Source of the DNA: Bradyrhizobium sp. CCBAU 53421
Lineage (GTDB): Bacteria > Pseudomonadota > Alphaproteobacteria > Rhizobiales > Xanthobacteraceae
Assembly: GCF_015291625.1 (NCBI RefSeq)
Contig: NZ_CP030047.1
Span: 7,502,001 to 7,566,000, forward strand
Reading direction: 5' to 3'
DNA: 64,000 bases
Part shown: piece by piece, positions 20,043 through 30,899 of the stretch
How positions within the stretch are numbered: position 1 is the first letter of the stretch
How the letters are laid out: each line of letters begins with the position of its first letter
Notes under the pieces: model-generated
What the model saw: the letters and a program-made list of their open reading frames with translations, nothing else
Told to the model about the DNA's origin: nothing
The model's database searches: none
Position numbers and translations under genes: made by a program

Positions 20043-22082
20043 TTATGCTTCGCCTAGCGCTTTAATGTGGACGCAAGCGGCGCGTGGCGGATGCAGCCGA
20101 ACGCCCCGCTGTTCCCACAAGAGCCGCAGTTCCTTGACGAGATCTTCGCGCCGGGGCTGGTCCAGCATAGTTGTGTCGAGAAGCCAGCCGAGCGAGGCCT
20201 CCCCCTCGATCCGCACCAGCAGGTCGAAGAGCTCATGCGAGATACGCATGCTCTCGGGCCCCGAATGTCCGATACGGATCTCGCAAACCGTTTCCTGCCG
20301 ATCTTCCGCTGTGTAGGCGCGAATACGATGAAGGGATGCATACGGAGGCAATGAAACGCCCAGTGTACACCAATCGCGCAGTGTTGCCGGCCGCTTCTTG
20401 ACGAGGAATGACCCAACTACAAGTCCGTCCAGGTCGGTCGTCAAGAAGGTGACGATGGCGTCTGAAACGGAATCGACGATCGGCTCGGCATTGTTGTTAA
20501 AGGACGTGTTTAGAAGAACCGGGATGCCGGTTCGCTTCTTGAATGCATTAATGACATCCCAATAGGCAGGATTTGTGTTGCGCGAGACCGTTTGCAGCCG
20601 AGCAGTTCCATCAACGTGCGTGACCGCACCGAGCACGCCATGGTGGGCCGCACGCACACGAACCACGAAGTTCATGAAGGGAAACTCCCGCTTGCCGCCT
20701 GGGAGCTCAAAGAACTCGCTTGCATCCTCCTCCAGCACTGACGGCGCAAACGGACGATAGCCCTCGCGCTTTTTGACCATCGCGTTTATCCGGTTCTTGT
20801 TTTCCGCCGGCCGCGGGTCGGCGAGAATGCTGCGGTTGCCAAGCGCACGCGGCCCGAACTCAGAACGGCCCTGAACCCAGCCGATGACAGCGCCATTTGC
20901 CATCCAGTCCGCTGCACTGGCTGCGATGTCATCACTACGTTGAAAATCGAGGTGGCCGGACCATGCAATGAGCTCGCGTTCTATGGCATGCTCGGTCCCG
21001 AGATCGGGTCCCCAATAGACGTCCGACAATCGCTCGCGCGGCGCGGGCCGACCCAGCTCGTTTGACATCATCAATGCAGCGCCGAGTGCGCAACCGGCGT
21101 CGTGCGCCGCGGGCTGGACGAAGATGTCGTCGAAAAGCCCCGAATAGAGCAGCTTACCGTTCATCGTGCAATTGTGGGCTACGCCTCCCGCCAGGCACAA
21201 GCGCTTCATGCCCGTCGCTTCGCGATGATGCCGCAGGATATGAAAGATGATCCGCTCCAGCGCTTCCTGCAGCGAAGCGCTGATGTCTCGATGCTGCTGC
21301 GTGAATGCCATCCCCTTTCGCCGGACCTGGATACTGCGGATCAAGGCCGGGCCGATTCGATCCAGATGTACCCGATAACCACCATTGTCCAACAATTCGT
21401 AGAGCTGCGCGAAGAGCTCGCGATAGGGAGCAGGGTCACCATAGGGGGCAAGCCCCATCACTTTGTACTCGTCGAACAACCCGTAGCCGAGATAACGGAT
21501 CGTCTCGAGATAGAACAGCCCCAGAGAGTTATGTTCTGGAAAGCTTACGAGTTGCGAAATTTCGGTGCCAGACCCCACCGCCAGCAGACCTGAGAGAAAG
21601 TCCCCGCCGCCGTCGACCGCAAAGATCAGGCTTTGCTCAAATCCAGACATGGCAAATGCGCTCGCGGCATGCGCTTCATGGTGATTTACGAAGGACACGC
21701 GCGACGCATCGACGTCGGTGCCGAATTCCCTTGCCAACAAGTGGCGTAGCAACAGTTTGGCGTCCAACGGCACTGGCTGAGAAACAAACAGCCGCTCCAG
21801 CATGGTATTGCAGTAGGCTTCAGTCGCGTAGAACGCGATGCGGTCGATCTCGCCTAGCTCAACTCCTGCAGTCGAAAGGCAGTATCGGATCGAGTTGCTT
21901 GGGAACTTGTTGGAGTGCTTGACTCGATTGAGGCGCTCCTCTTCGACAGCAGCAAGCACACGGCCATCCCGCACGAGCACCGCAGCGCCATCGTGCAGAA
22001 ATGTATTGGGCAGCTCGGGCGAGTTCTGATAGATTCTGTCCAGACCGCCACTCACTCCGAGACACAACATTCCGCTCTCCAT
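20043..22082 (-). CDS. nolO: NolO, Nod-factor O-carbamoyltransferase
   Basis: A 679-residue member of the NodU/CmcH carbamoyltransferase family that carbamoylates the non-reducing sugar (3-O position in NGR234). The N-terminal Kae1-like domain has NHHEAHAASAF and IFAVDGGGDF. The C-terminal carbamoyl-transfer (YrdC-like) domain has GWVQGRSEFGPRALGNRSIL. It is about 110 residues longer than NodU at 24060-25769, as NolO normally is. The Met at residue 5 (MLCLGVSGGL) could also be the start. It lies 263 bp after nodJ in the same orientation. Unlike the B. diazoefficiens USDA110 locus (nolMNO), the frame here is uninterrupted. Confidence 0.88.
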   Translation of the reverse strand: MESGMLCLGVSGGLDRIYQNSPELPNTFLHDGAAVLVRDGRVLAAVEEERLNRVKHSNKFPSNSIRYCLSTAGVELGEIDRIAFYATEAYCNTMLERLFVSQPVPLDAKLLLRHLLAREFGTDVDASRVSFVNHHEAHAASAFAMSGFEQSLIFAVDGGGDFLSGLLAVGSGTEISQLVSFPEHNSLGLFYLETIRYLGYGLFDEYKVMGLAPYGDPAPYRELFAQLYELLDNGGYRVHLDRIGPALIRSIQVRRKGMAFTQQHRDISASLQEALERIIFHILRHHREATGMKRLCLAGGVAHNCTMNGKLLYSGLFDDIFVQPAAHDAGCALGAALMMSNELGRPAPRERLSDVYWGPDLGTEHAIERELIAWSGHLDFQRSDDIAASAADWMANGAVIGWVQGRSEFGPRALGNRSILADPRPAENKNRINAMVKKREGYRPFAPSVLEEDASEFFELPGGKREFPFMNFVVRVRAAHHGVLGAVTHVDGTARLQTVSRNTNPAYWDVINAFKKRTGIPVLLNTSFNNNAEPIVDSVSDAIVTFLTTDLDGLVVGSFLVKKRPATLRDWCTLGVSLPPYASLHRIRAYTAEDRQETVCEIRIGHSGPESMRISHELFDLLVRIEGEASLGWLLDTTMLDQPRREDLVKELRLLWEQRGVRLHPPRAACVHIKALGEA

Positions 22083-22345
22083 TTAATCATGACAGGAAGG
22101 CCAATCGCCCTCCCAACTAAATCGTCTGTACCGTCACGCTCCTCGGCCACGCGGGCCAGGCAGAACAACCAATGCTCTTGCGAAGTCCGCCCCGGCGCCG
22201 AGCCGGCTCCGCCTGTTTAGGTGCTCGGCGTTCCCGCACCGTTCGACCGATCCGGCGGCGTACGCCCGGCTTGTTATAAAGCCATTGCGACTGCTCCTGT
22301 CGCAGCTCACGCTGCCTCAACCAAGACAGAGCATTGCGAACTCCG

Positions 22346-23137
22346 TCAACGCAGCAGACGGCGCCGAAACAATGCCGTCGACACAAAGAAAGGTAATACC
22401 GCGTACATGCAGAGCGCACCGACGTGGAAGGCAGCGCCGGCGCTGGCCGGGCGCTCCAGCATCACCGGACGAATGAGATCGACCGAATGCGCCAACGGCA
22501 ACAAGCCGGCGACCTGCTGAAAAGAGCTCGGCAGTTGGCTCATCGGAAAGACTGCGCCACACAGAAACACCATCGGTGTCAGGATTAGCGTCTGGTAAAA
22601 CACGAAGTAGTCGTAACTTGGAGCAAGAGATATGACGACCATCGCCAGACTTGCGAAGACAAGGCCGGTCAAGGCCACCATCGGCATCGCATACAAAATG
22701 GACGCCCAGGATGCATAACCCAGCGTCGCAGCGACAATTCCGATTGCGGTTCCGGCCAGAACGGACTTACTGGCCGCCCACACCAATTCGCCCAGAACGA
22801 CGTCGCCAAGCGTGAGTTGTGTGGACAGGATTGCTTCCCAGGTACGCTTGGCATCCATCCGAGCAAAGGTTGCATACATGGTTTCAAAGGTCGCGGACGT
22901 CATGGCGCTGGTCGCGACCATGCCAGCCGCCAGAAACGCGATGTACGAAGTCCCGTCAACGCGGCCCACGATTAGCCCAAGACCAAAGCCAAGGCCGAAC
23001 AGGTTGGTTATGGGATCTGCGAGGTTGCCGAGAACAGATGCGAGTGCGACTTTCCTCCATGCCAGAAAGTTTCGACGCCATACCGCGATCCAGTTGTACG
23101 CGTTAGCCGGCATCAACGCCGCATAACTTTCACCCAT
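22346..23137 (-). CDS. nodJ: NodJ, permease of the Nod-factor exporter
   Basis: A 263-residue ABC-2 type membrane protein with six hydrophobic segments, beginning [20 protein letters not shown]. It includes the family segment [20 protein letters not shown] near the fifth helix. With NodI it exports lipochito-oligosaccharides across the inner membrane. The start is 3 nt after the nodI stop, and length matches other NodJ proteins (about 262). Confidence 0.95.
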   Translation of the reverse strand: MGESYAALMPANAYNWIAVWRRNFLAWRKVALASVLGNLADPITNLFGLGFGLGLIVGRVDGTSYIAFLAAGMVATSAMTSATFETMYATFARMDAKRTWEAILSTQLTLGDVVLGELVWAASKSVLAGTAIGIVAATLGYASWASILYAMPMVALTGLVFASLAMVVISLAPSYDYFVFYQTLILTPMVFLCGAVFPMSQLPSSFQQVAGLLPLAHSVDLIRPVMLERPASAGAAFHVGALCMYAVLPFFVSTALFRRRLLR

Positions 23138-23140
23138 CGC

Positions 23141-24058
23141 TCATTTCTCCATCTCGCGCCCGGTCAGCCGCAAGAACACGTCCTCGAGATTCGGCGGCCG
23201 CTGCAGAATGCGAAGGCCCGCTCGGCCGCGCAGCTGCACACGTACCTGCTCCGGATAGGGCGCAAAGCAAAACAGCGTCTCTCCACTCACTTCGATGTGC
23301 CGAGCATAAGGCCTGAGTGGTTCAACGAACTCATGTGGATCACAGCCATAGATCTCGACCACGTCGCATCCGATATGCTCGGCGATCAAGGCGTCCGGCT
23401 TTCCTTCGGCGATCTTGCGTCCACTCTCGAGCACGCAAAGCCGATCACATAGGCGTTCGGCTTCTTCCATGAAGTGCGTGGTGAGCAGGATTGTCTTGCC
23501 ACGCGCAAGCAGAACGCGCAAACGTTCCCAGATCAGGTGGCGCGCGTGCGGATCCAGGCCGGTCGTGGGCTCGTCCATCACGAGAAGATGCGGATCATTG
23601 ATCAGGGCACGCGCCAGTGTCAGCCGACGCTTCATGCCGCCCGACAGAAGCGCGACGCGCACGTCCGCCTTGCTTTCGAGCCGCGCAAACGCGAGCAACG
23701 AGGGTACGATCGTCTCGATCTTGCGAGCACTCATGCCGAAGTAGCGGCCAAATACCAGCAGGTTCTCGCGTACGGTGAATTCGAGCTCGAGATTATCGAA
23801 CTGCGGCACAACGCCAATCCGCACACGTGCCACACGAGCGCGTGACGGCACAGGCTCATTGAGGACTGTAATCTTGCCCGCGTCCGGCGAGATCATCCCG
23901 AGCAGCATGCGGGCGATCGTACTCTTGCCGGCCCCATTCGGCCCGAGCAGGCCGAAGCATTCTCCGCGCGCGACCGAGAACGAAAGCTCATCGACGATGA
24001 TCTTATCGCCAAATGACTTTCTTACGCCGGCAAGGTCGATTGCGGTGGACATGTTCAT
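23141..24058 (-). CDS. nodI: NodI, ATPase of the Nod-factor exporter
   Basis: A 305-residue ABC ATPase. The Walker A motif is GPNGAGKST, the signature [16 protein letters not shown] and Walker [14 protein letters not shown], followed by the switch His in [11 protein letters not shown]. The C-terminal extension carries a DrrA/NodI-type domain. One base separates it from nodU upstream and 3 nt from nodJ downstream, so the three are one transcription unit. Confidence 0.96.
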   Translation of the reverse strand: MNMSTAIDLAGVRKSFGDKIIVDELSFSVARGECFGLLGPNGAGKSTIARMLLGMISPDAGKITVLNEPVPSRARVARVRIGVVPQFDNLELEFTVRENLLVFGRYFGMSARKIETIVPSLLAFARLESKADVRVALLSGGMKRRLTLARALINDPHLLVMDEPTTGLDPHARHLIWERLRVLLARGKTILLTTHFMEEAERLCDRLCVLESGRKIAEGKPDALIAEHIGCDVVEIYGCDPHEFVEPLRPYARHIEVSGETLFCFAPYPEQVRVQLRGRAGLRILQRPPNLEDVFLRLTGREMEK

Positions 24059-24059
24059 C

Positions 24060-25769
24060 TTAGGCCGACAGAAGCCGTTCAGCGGACGTTGGCTTGCTTA
24101 CGACCGTTTTGGTCCAGAGCAGACCGTCGCACCACACATGCTCTACGCGCCCCCATTCGCAGGCGGCGGCCGCGTCCGGGAAGAATCCTCGTCCGTGGAG
24201 GTTGGCACTCGTGTTGCAAAGCAACGGAATGCCCGTGAGCTGTTCGAACTCGACGAGCAGCTCGGCGATTTTGTGGGGAGAGTTGCGGGCGACTGTCTGC
24301 AACCGCGCAGAGCCGTCCAGATGGACGATAGCAGGGACCTTGTCGCGCCACTCCGCCCGGGTCTGGTGATCGAACAGCATATAGGGATCTGGCGTCCCGG
24401 GGCTGAAGATCTCCGGCGCCCGATCCTCCAGGCAAATCGGCGCCACCGGCCGGAAATGCTCGCGGCGCTTGATGTCGTTGAGATGATCCTTCATTGCCGG
24501 CGAGGTCGCCGCTGCGAGAATGCTTCTGCCACCCAACGCCCGCGGCCCAAGCTCGGCGCGTCCCGAAAGGAAGATTACGGGCGTGTTGTCGGCGAGAATG
24601 GCCGCAAGCTCACGGAGAGTGCATGGCGCAGCCTCCCATTCTGACGGACTTTCGCTGGCCTGCAGCGCCGGACCACTGTAGACTGACCATTCCAGCGGCC
24701 CGAACCCCTTTTGTGCCGCCATCGCGCTGCAAGCAGCGCCAATTGCCGAGCCGCTGTCATTTGGAAACGGCGGCACCCAGACATCATCGAACAATCCCGT
24801 CGCGCGAAGCGCACTGTTCCACTTGATATTGAGCCCGCACCCCCCGGCTACGCATAGGTTTCTCGCGCCCGGCAGCGACGAGTGCCGCAGCAGAACCATC
24901 GCGATTTCCCGGACAAGAAGACGCTCCAGGAATACATGAAACGACGCCAGTACGTCTTCGGCTCGCTTGGCAGTCAGGCGCAGCGCGCTCGCCTCGAAGA
25001 ACTCGTGCACAGCGGCAAGCGAGGCTTCCGCATTGTTGATGTCCGCGCGGTAGCGACGGGCCTGCTCCGTATCCGCAGCGAAGCGCTTTTCGTAAAGCTC
25101 CTGAAACACTGCCACGATGGTTTCGTCGACAGAGCCAAGGGCGATATAAGCCATCAGCTTGCCGGCGATGCCCAAGTCCCAATTAGTGCGATTCGGCTGC
25201 CTGTAAGGCCCGAAATGAAGGCCCGCGGCAGCATAGGCATGACCGATCATTGGAAACAGACTGGCAATGAGTCGCGCGCCTCGAGGTTCGACATAGTAGA
25301 GACGTGGAAAGATGCAGCCATCCCATACCAGACAGAACGCGGGTTTTCCGGCGCTGGCAAACGGGCTGGTGCTGTATGCCGAGGCGACGTGGCCCGTGAC
25401 GTGCGGGTAACTCTTATAGGGAAACACCTTGCCGCCGAGGATCAGGCCATAGCCATCGACCGAATCCAGAAGGCCCTCGGCATGGCGCTCGACATATGGC
25501 GCCCCCTTCAACGCGATCGGAACCGCACCACTGAGAACCTGGAACTGCGACTCGATCTCTCCATCCCAGCCGTCGATGACGAACTGATCAATATCTCGTG
25601 GATCCAGGCCATGCTCAGCCAATGCGAGCACGACTGCATCGAGGTTATCGACGGATTGATACCGTGGATTGTTGCCGCGCTTCTCTTGCTCGGTGCAAAA
25701 GACAAGCTGCCCGTCCTCGACGACAGCGATTGCCCCGTCATGTGTTAACTTGATGCCACAGATGCGCAT
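24060..25769 (-). CDS. nodU: NodU, 6-O-carbamoyltransferase
   Basis: A 569-residue carbamoyltransferase that modifies the O-6 of the non-reducing GlcNAc. N-terminal [20 protein letters not shown] and [12 protein letters not shown] mark the Kae1-like domain. [20 protein letters not shown] and [19 protein letters not shown] mark the carbamate-binding and transfer regions. It starts 14 nt after nodS. Length matches other NodU proteins. It is paralogous to NolO at 20043-22082, and the two likely place two carbamoyl groups. Confidence 0.94.
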   Translation of the reverse strand: MRICGIKLTHDGAIAVVEDGQLVFCTEQEKRGNNPRYQSVDNLDAVVLALAEHGLDPRDIDQFVIDGWDGEIESQFQVLSGAVPIALKGAPYVERHAEGLLDSVDGYGLILGGKVFPYKSYPHVTGHVASAYSTSPFASAGKPAFCLVWDGCIFPRLYYVEPRGARLIASLFPMIGHAYAAAGLHFGPYRQPNRTNWDLGIAGKLMAYIALGSVDETIVAVFQELYEKRFAADTEQARRYRADINNAEASLAAVHEFFEASALRLTAKRAEDVLASFHVFLERLLVREIAMVLLRHSSLPGARNLCVAGGCGLNIKWNSALRATGLFDDVWVPPFPNDSGSAIGAACSAMAAQKGFGPLEWSVYSGPALQASESPSEWEAAPCTLRELAAILADNTPVIFLSGRAELGPRALGGRSILAAATSPAMKDHLNDIKRREHFRPVAPICLEDRAPEIFSPGTPDPYMLFDHQTRAEWRDKVPAIVHLDGSARLQTVARNSPHKIAELLVEFEQLTGIPLLCNTSANLHGRGFFPDAAAACEWGRVEHVWCDGLLWTKTVVSKPTSAERLLSA

Positions 25770-25783
25770 ATGACCCCCTGGCC

Positions 25784-26413
25784 CTAATGACCGTAATTTG
25801 AATGTTCTGACGAGTTAGTCGGCTTCCGGAACAGCACGAGCAAACAGTCTTCGTTGACCGACTCTGTATGGCAATGAAGACGCTCGATCTCGGATAGGCT
25901 TTCATTGAGGAGAGAAATCACTGTTTCAGCACCGGCAGCATGCCCCCAGCGTCGACATGGGGCATCACGCGCAGATCCGAACACCAGAGCGCCGTTTGGT
26001 GCAAGCATACCCACCAGGTTGAGGATGGCTGCGTGCATCTCGGAGATGTCCTTGAGGTAGTAAAGAACCTCGGCCACGACGATCAGATCAAACTGCTCGG
26101 CGCTCGAGAACCGCTGAATGTCGCAAGTTACCCACGCGATATTTGACCAGCTTCTGGTCCGCTGGCGAGCACGCTCGATCGCCTGCGGCATGACATCGAC
26201 CACAGTGACCCTTTGGCAGTGCGGCGCCAGCATTTCGGTGAATGCGCCGGCTGCACATCCGACTTCAAGGGCATGCACAATGTCACCGTTGCAACACGAC
26301 AGCCGGAGCATCTGCGCGTATCGCTCCTGCTCGAACGAGTTGCTGTCAAGCCGCCATGGATCATCGACAGCCAATTCTCGCTCCAATAGCTGATAGTTGT
26401 TGTCCGATGTCAC
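25784..26413 (-). CDS. nodS: NodS, SAM-dependent N-methyltransferase
   Basis: A 209-residue class I methyltransferase. Motif I is ALEVGCAAGAFTEMLAP, followed by VTVVDVMPQAIERAR (motif post-I) and FDLIVVAEVLYYLKD (motif II). NodS N-methylates the deacetylated, non-reducing glucosamine made by NodBC before acylation by NodA. It lies 12 nt after nodC. Confidence 0.95.
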   Translation of the reverse strand: MTSDNNYQLLERELAVDDPWRLDSNSFEQERYAQMLRLSCCNGDIVHALEVGCAAGAFTEMLAPHCQRVTVVDVMPQAIERARQRTRSWSNIAWVTCDIQRFSSAEQFDLIVVAEVLYYLKDISEMHAAILNLVGMLAPNGALVFGSARDAPCRRWGHAAGAETVISLLNESLSEIERLHCHTESVNEDCLLVLFRKPTNSSEHSNYGH

Positions 26414-26425
26414 GGGTCATTCAAC

Positions 26426-27799
26426 CTATTTGTAGGCGCTCGATCGATCGCGACCGCAAACACTCTCGGTCGCCGCTACGCTCGATGCACGGTGCGAATG
26501 GCCAGGCTTTCGAATTGCAGCAGAGCTCACACCATTTATCGCGGCGCTTATTCCGGCGGCCGTGCGCGGGATGGCAGCCTGATTTTCTCCATCGCTTGAC
26601 ACCACTACTTTACGCGACAGCCAATCGCTATTGCTCAATGTACAAAGCGCGTAGGCTTTCAACGGCAGCAAGAGAAAGATATTGACTGGTGTGTGACACG
26701 AGAAGCCGAGAAACCGCATATCGCGAGCACGGAACGATGCCACACTGCACCGAACCATCGTCATGGCCGCAATCGTCAGCACCGTCCACCAGGCCACCGA
26801 CCCGTCGATGACGAACTGTGCGAGCGCAGCCAGCGATGACAAGGCGAGGAGCAAGGGGCTGAGATTTTGTCCGATAACGTCGAGCGTCAGATAGCGATCC
26901 AGCTCGGGCAGCAAGCGCAACGCAAGAAACGTGTCCCGAAAGGTACTGCGCGCCCAGCGAAGTTGCTGTCGCAGATATGGTCCAAGGCTGTCCGGCACCA
27001 CTGTTGCTGCGATCGCGTCGGGGACATACTCGGTTCGAAACCCCGCCTTGAGCATGAGGATAGTTAGATGACGATCCTCGCCGAAATCACTTGGCTTTCC
27101 ACGGAAGAACTGCGTTTCGTATTGATCAAGAAGCAAGGCGAGCGCAGAGCGACGATACATGGCACATGGCCCGCAGCAACACATCACCGCGCCGAAGCGT
27201 GCCTGCGCCGCGCGCTCTTCGTTGCAGGCCAACCAGTATTCCATATCGATCAGCTTGGTCAGCCAGGTTTCGTTGCGATTGCTCGCTACCAACTGCCCCA
27301 TGGCCGCGCCGACGTCAGGGTCCTGCATTTTAGATACAAGCTTTGTGACCACGTCGACGGCAATTATCGTATCCGAGTCTACGTTTAGGACCAGATCGCC
27401 GGAAGAGCTGCGTATCGCAGCAATCTGCGCCTTGCGCTTCCCGACGTTCTTGGCCATCAAGATGACGCGAAACCTCGGATCGCTCGCATAGATTTTGTGT
27501 ACGGGTCCCACAAGATCGCGATTTGCGGATCCATCGTCGATCACAATGACCCGCAGTTTTCCGGCGTAGTCTTGACTTGCAATCGACGCGAGGCATTCGG
27601 AGAGTGTGTTTGGATCCTCATTGAAACAGGGCACGATGACATCCACGCTGGGCAGACCCACCCCGGCTTGTTCGAGATCGTTCTGCCGCGATGAGGGACT
27701 CGTCGGCTGAGCGTAAAGCGCCTGCGCACTCTTGTAGATGGTCGAGAGCAGCGCATAAGACGAAACGGCGACAGCGCTGGTTGTAGCGAGCAGATTCAT
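26426..27799 (-). CDS. nodC: NodC, chitin oligosaccharide synthase
   Basis: A GT2 processive N-acetylglucosaminyltransferase of 457 residues that builds the tetra/pentameric backbone. Motifs in order: VDVIVPCFNED, VIVIDDGSANRD, LVLNVDSDTII (DxD), GEDRHLTILM and the processivity motif QQLRWARS. An N-terminal anchor and a C-terminal group of membrane helices (LLLALSSLAALAQFV, AWWTVLTIAAMTMV) are present. The C-terminal 50 residues are Ser/Ala-rich. It is slightly shorter than the 485-residue USDA110 protein, but all catalytic residues are present. Confidence 0.96.
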   Translation of the reverse strand: MNLLATTSAVAVSSYALLSTIYKSAQALYAQPTSPSSRQNDLEQAGVGLPSVDVIVPCFNEDPNTLSECLASIASQDYAGKLRVIVIDDGSANRDLVGPVHKIYASDPRFRVILMAKNVGKRKAQIAAIRSSSGDLVLNVDSDTIIAVDVVTKLVSKMQDPDVGAAMGQLVASNRNETWLTKLIDMEYWLACNEERAAQARFGAVMCCCGPCAMYRRSALALLLDQYETQFFRGKPSDFGEDRHLTILMLKAGFRTEYVPDAIAATVVPDSLGPYLRQQLRWARSTFRDTFLALRLLPELDRYLTLDVIGQNLSPLLLALSSLAALAQFVIDGSVAWWTVLTIAAMTMVRCSVASFRARDMRFLGFSCHTPVNIFLLLPLKAYALCTLSNSDWLSRKVVVSSDGENQAAIPRTAAGISAAINGVSSAAIRKPGHSHRASSVAATESVCGRDRSSAYK

Positions 27800-27815
27800 G
27801 GGGTGCCAGTTTTGT

Positions 27816-28475
27816 TCAGTGAAGTTGAGGAAGCGGATGGATTTCGAACCCGCGCAGTTGCAGTGCCGGAACCAGATATGCCAGCGCCCTCACCGTCTGC
27901 TCACGCGAGGTGGCATTGATGCACGAACTCTCCTCGCCTGGCGGATATCCGTCGTGCAGGAGCACAATCGCGCCCGGGCGAACAGCCGCCAGCACTGAAT
28001 TCACGATGCTATCGACCCCAGGACGCGACCAATCTCTCGGATCGACCGACCAGTGCACCGCTGCGAGGCCAGCCTTGGCTGACGTAGCAAGCACGTCTTC
28101 GGTCCATATGCCGTAGGGTGCCCGCATGTGCCGGGGCAACGCTTGCGGGCATGCCAATCGGATCGCCCTGCTCGCCGTTAGCACCTCATCATGTATCTCC
28201 GCTGCTTCGCATCTGGACAGATCGGGATGCGTCATCGTGTGGTTTGCAACCTCGTGCCCCTCGGCGATCATTCGTCGAATGAGTTCAGGATGGTCGGCCG
28301 CATACGTACCGATAACGAAGAAGGTCGCGGGGACCCGATGTTGCGTCAGCACATCGAGGACGCGCGGCGTGCAAAATGGATTGGGCCCATCATCGAAGGT
28401 CAAGTAGACTGAGCGACTTCCGCTAACGTCACCGTAGTTGCGTCGCACCGCAGATAAAGGGATGAGTTCGTTCAC
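27816..28475 (-). CDS. nodB: NodB, chitooligosaccharide deacetylase
   Basis: A carbohydrate esterase family 4 enzyme that removes the acetyl group at the non-reducing end. Motif 1 is [12 protein letters not shown], motif 2 HTMTHPDLS (metal-binding His pair), motif 3 RAPYGIW, motif 4 [10 protein letters not shown] and motif 5 IVLLHDGYP. The frame is open to 28517, but a GTG at 28475 overlaps the nodA stop as GTGA and gives exactly 219 residues, the usual NodB length, so that start is chosen. Confidence 0.95.
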   Translation of the reverse strand: MNELIPLSAVRRNYGDVSGSRSVYLTFDDGPNPFCTPRVLDVLTQHRVPATFFVIGTYAADHPELIRRMIAEGHEVANHTMTHPDLSRCEAAEIHDEVLTASRAIRLACPQALPRHMRAPYGIWTEDVLATSAKAGLAAVHWSVDPRDWSRPGVDSIVNSVLAAVRPGAIVLLHDGYPPGEESSCINATSREQTVRALAYLVPALQLRGFEIHPLPQLH

Positions 28476-29104
28476 AGCTCGGGCCCGTTCCGATCGATAA
28501 TCGTTCCCGGCGGCCACTCGCCCATTGAGCGTCCAACCGGGAACACCACTACGAGCACGTCTTCGATGCGGATCGGCGACAGATTGGGATAGACATCTGC
28601 CTGGGTGGAGCGGACGCGAATGCCTGGCATGAGGGTTGCCAACCCTCGCCTTCCGACCAGTCTGGTCAGATGCTTCTCAAGTGCAGGCCGGACCGTACCG
28701 AAGCCGAACGGCACCCCAAGCTCCTGCAGCGCAGGATACATGACGCGCATTGAGTGGCTGATTCCAAGCCCCTCAAGATCTGGACGGACGGCATACAATC
28801 CCAGTTCGGCCACGAGAAGATCAACGCCATCAATCTTGATGAAGCGGCGTAGTAGGCCGATATGAGCAGCGACCCCGTGCGCGTCGTAACCGATTACGCG
28901 CATTTCAGGCCTTGCGCCGGCCCAACTTCGAATACCCTCGAAAGGCTGCGCATTGAATGCACCTGTCGGGCCATAGCTCTTACGGAAGAAATCGGCGAGT
29001 TCGGCATGATCGGCGAGCTGTAGCTGGTTTTCCCAGCGAAGGCTCCACTGGACCTGAGTGCGCGCGGAAGGCTCTTCCGCAGATGGGGACACGGCAATAT
29101 TCAT
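28472..29104 (-). CDS. nodA: NodA, lipochito-oligosaccharide N-acyltransferase
   Basis: A 210-residue acyltransferase that moves a fatty acyl chain from acyl carrier protein to the free amine made by NodB. The ATG at 29104 ([13 protein letters not shown]) gives the standard rhizobial start and length, and the open frame upstream of it to 29158 is not used. Conserved blocks [38 protein letters not shown] and [13 protein letters not shown] are intact. Confidence 0.96.
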   Translation of the reverse strand: MNIAVSPSAEEPSARTQVQWSLRWENQLQLADHAELADFFRKSYGPTGAFNAQPFEGIRSWAGARPEMRVIGYDAHGVAAHIGLLRRFIKIDGVDLLVAELGLYAVRPDLEGLGISHSMRVMYPALQELGVPFGFGTVRPALEKHLTRLVGRRGLATLMPGIRVRSTQADVYPNLSPIRIEDVLVVVFPVGRSMGEWPPGTIIDRNGPEL

Positions 29105-29145
29105 GGCGGACTTCCCTGCGCCAGTGGGGATGAGAGCGGATATAG

Positions 29146-29547
29146 TCACGTAAGACACTCGCTATTCGCCGAACCGTTGATCAATCTGGAATGTGTTGGC
29201 ATGCGGCATGCGCACTCGGCTTTTCTCGCCAGGCCGCGCGAGAACAGACTGAATCGGAATGGCGCCATCGTTGGCGGCGCGGCAATGGCGCAGCTCGCGC
29301 GTGTCGTTCCAGCAATGCCATGGTCGAGATATGCCCGGACATCCCAATGAGGCGATTGGGTTGTGCAGCCTCTGTCTGCATCCTGGGCGAGCTCCGCCGC
29401 GCCCAAGATCACGATCGGCATTACCGTCTCTGAGGGCCGGCCATCGACGCGTGAAAGCTCATCGAGGGCACACGCGCCGATCACCAGATCAACTTCGGTC
29501 TTATGCATCTTCGACCCGCCTTGTATTGCGATGGACAGGCGTGCCAT
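29146..29547 (-). CDS. nodK: NodK-like protein preceding nodA
   Basis: A 133-residue frame between the nod box and nodA, in the position of nodY in B. diazoefficiens and nodK in B. elkanii. The N-terminal part ([20 protein letters not shown], from an alternative start at 29508) is protein-like; the rest is Ala/Arg/Cys-rich. NodK has no known function and is dispensable. Length fits NodK better than NodY. Only 41 bp separate it from nodA. The call is by position and length. Confidence 0.6.
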   Translation of the reverse strand: MARLSIAIQGGSKMHKTEVDLVIGACALDELSRVDGRPSETVMPIVILGAAELAQDADRGCTTQSPHWDVRAYLDHGIAGTTRASCAIAAPPTMAPFRFSLFSRGLARKAECACRMPTHSRLINGSANSECLT

Positions 29548-29880
29548 TTGGCCAGTCGCCGGAAATATTCGGCATCCGCGATCTGCGCACGCCGCTTGGT
29601 CGCGACACTAAGGTGAGGCTGAGCACGCCCTCAATTGTACACGGGTAAGCCGCCGATATGGAAAGGGATGGAACACGCATACGAAGGTTTATCGGCGCCT
29701 GCCTAGCGTCGCATCGCGTGAGCGGCGCACCTACAAGAGGCGCAACTCGCGTGCGGCAGAGATAGCCACTTCGCACACGGATACGGCACGTGCTCGCACG
29801 TCCAGGATTTCTTCTCGGAGCCCGCGTGCGACCAAAAGCCATCGTGGCATACCTAATTCATTTTCCAAACTGATGTTTGC
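29548..29880. other. Leader between nod box and nodK
   Basis: About 330 bp lie between the nod box and the first gene of the operon. No gene is supported; a 67-codon minus frame at 29731-29934 is read partly through the nod box itself. It would form a long untranslated leader of the nod transcript. Confidence 0.55.
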
Positions 29881-29943
29881 TATCCAACATTCCGCAGTTT
29901 GGTAAAATCGATTGTTTCGATAGAACACATCCACACGATGGAT
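29881..29943 (-). promoter_or_regulatory. nod box driving nodK-nodABCSUIJ-nolO-nodZ
   Basis: On the minus strand the element starts ATCCATCGTGTGGATG and continues TATCGAAACAATCGATTTTA then CCAAACTGCGGAATG. It contains two ATC-N9-GAT NodD-binding motifs (ATCCATCGTGTGGAT and ATCGAAACAATCGAT). The far end is only 11 bp from the nodD1 start codon, so NodD1 bound here would also cover its own promoter. Confidence 0.95.
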
Positions 29944-29954
29944 AGACTCACGAC

Positions 29955-30899
29955 ATGCGGTTCAAGGGACTTGATCTAAACCTTCTCGTTGCGCTCGATG
30001 CTCTGATGACGGAGCGCAACCTCACAGCGGCGGCGCGCAAAATTAACCTGAGCCAGCCCGCCATGAGCGCTGCGATCGCGCGGCTGCGCAGCTACTTTCG
30101 CGATGAATTGTTTACGATGAGAGGTCGCGAACTCGTCCCGACACCCGGCGCGGAGGCGCTTGCGGGTCCAGTTCGCGAGGCCCTGCTGCACATCCAACTC
30201 TCGATCATTTCTCGGGATGCGTTCGACCCGACCCAGTCGAGCCGACGCTTCAGGGTCATTCTCTCCGATTTCATGACAATCGTGTTTTTTCGGAGAATTG
30301 TCGATCGTATCGCACAGGAGGCGCCTGCAGTGCGCTTCGAATTGCTGCCATTTTCCGATGAACCCGGTGAGCTGCTTCGCCGCGGCGAAGTCGATTTTCT
30401 CATTTTGCCGGAATTGTTCATGTCGAGCGCGCATCCTAAGGCGACGCTATTCGATGAGACCCTCGTATGCGTGGGATGCCGCACAAACAAGCAGCTATTG
30501 CGACCACTTACATTCGAGAAATACAATTCGACGGGGCACGTCACCGCCAAGTTCGGACGGGCGCTGAGGCCCAACCTCGAGGAGTGGTTCTTGCTCGAGC
30601 ACGGCTTGAAAAGGCGCATCGAGGTCGTTGTGCAGGGCTTTAGCCTGATTCCGCCCATGTTGTTGGACACAGGCCGCATAGGAACAATGCCCTTACGTCT
30701 CGCCAGACACTTCGAAAAGCGGATGCCCCTGCGGATCGTCGAGCCGCCACTCCCACTGCCCACATTCACCGAGGCCGTGCAGTGGCCTGCGTTCCACAAT
30801 ACTGATCCGGCGAGCATTTGGATGCGACGGATATTGTTGGAGGAGGCAACCAACATGGGATCTGCACATCGGGAGATTCCAACGCGTAGGCGCTGCTAG
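29955..30899 (+). CDS. nodD1: NodD1, flavonoid-responsive LysR regulator
   Basis: A 314-residue LysR-type regulator starting [20 protein letters not shown]. The winged HTH ([20 protein letters not shown]) occupies residues about 20-45; the rest is the inducer-binding domain. It is divergent from the nod operon and shares the intervening nod box. NodD binds the box constitutively and activates upon flavonoid sensing. NodD1 naming is by position next to the nod box, as in Bradyrhizobium. It is highly similar to NodD2 at 31527-32522. Confidence 0.95.
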   Translation: MRFKGLDLNLLVALDALMTERNLTAAARKINLSQPAMSAAIARLRSYFRDELFTMRGRELVPTPGAEALAGPVREALLHIQLSIISRDAFDPTQSSRRFRVILSDFMTIVFFRRIVDRIAQEAPAVRFELLPFSDEPGELLRRGEVDFLILPELFMSSAHPKATLFDETLVCVGCRTNKQLLRPLTFEKYNSTGHVTAKFGRALRPNLEEWFLLEHGLKRRIEVVVQGFSLIPPMLLDTGRIGTMPLRLARHFEKRMPLRIVEPPLPLPTFTEAVQWPAFHNTDPASIWMRRILLEEATNMGSAHREIPTRRRC

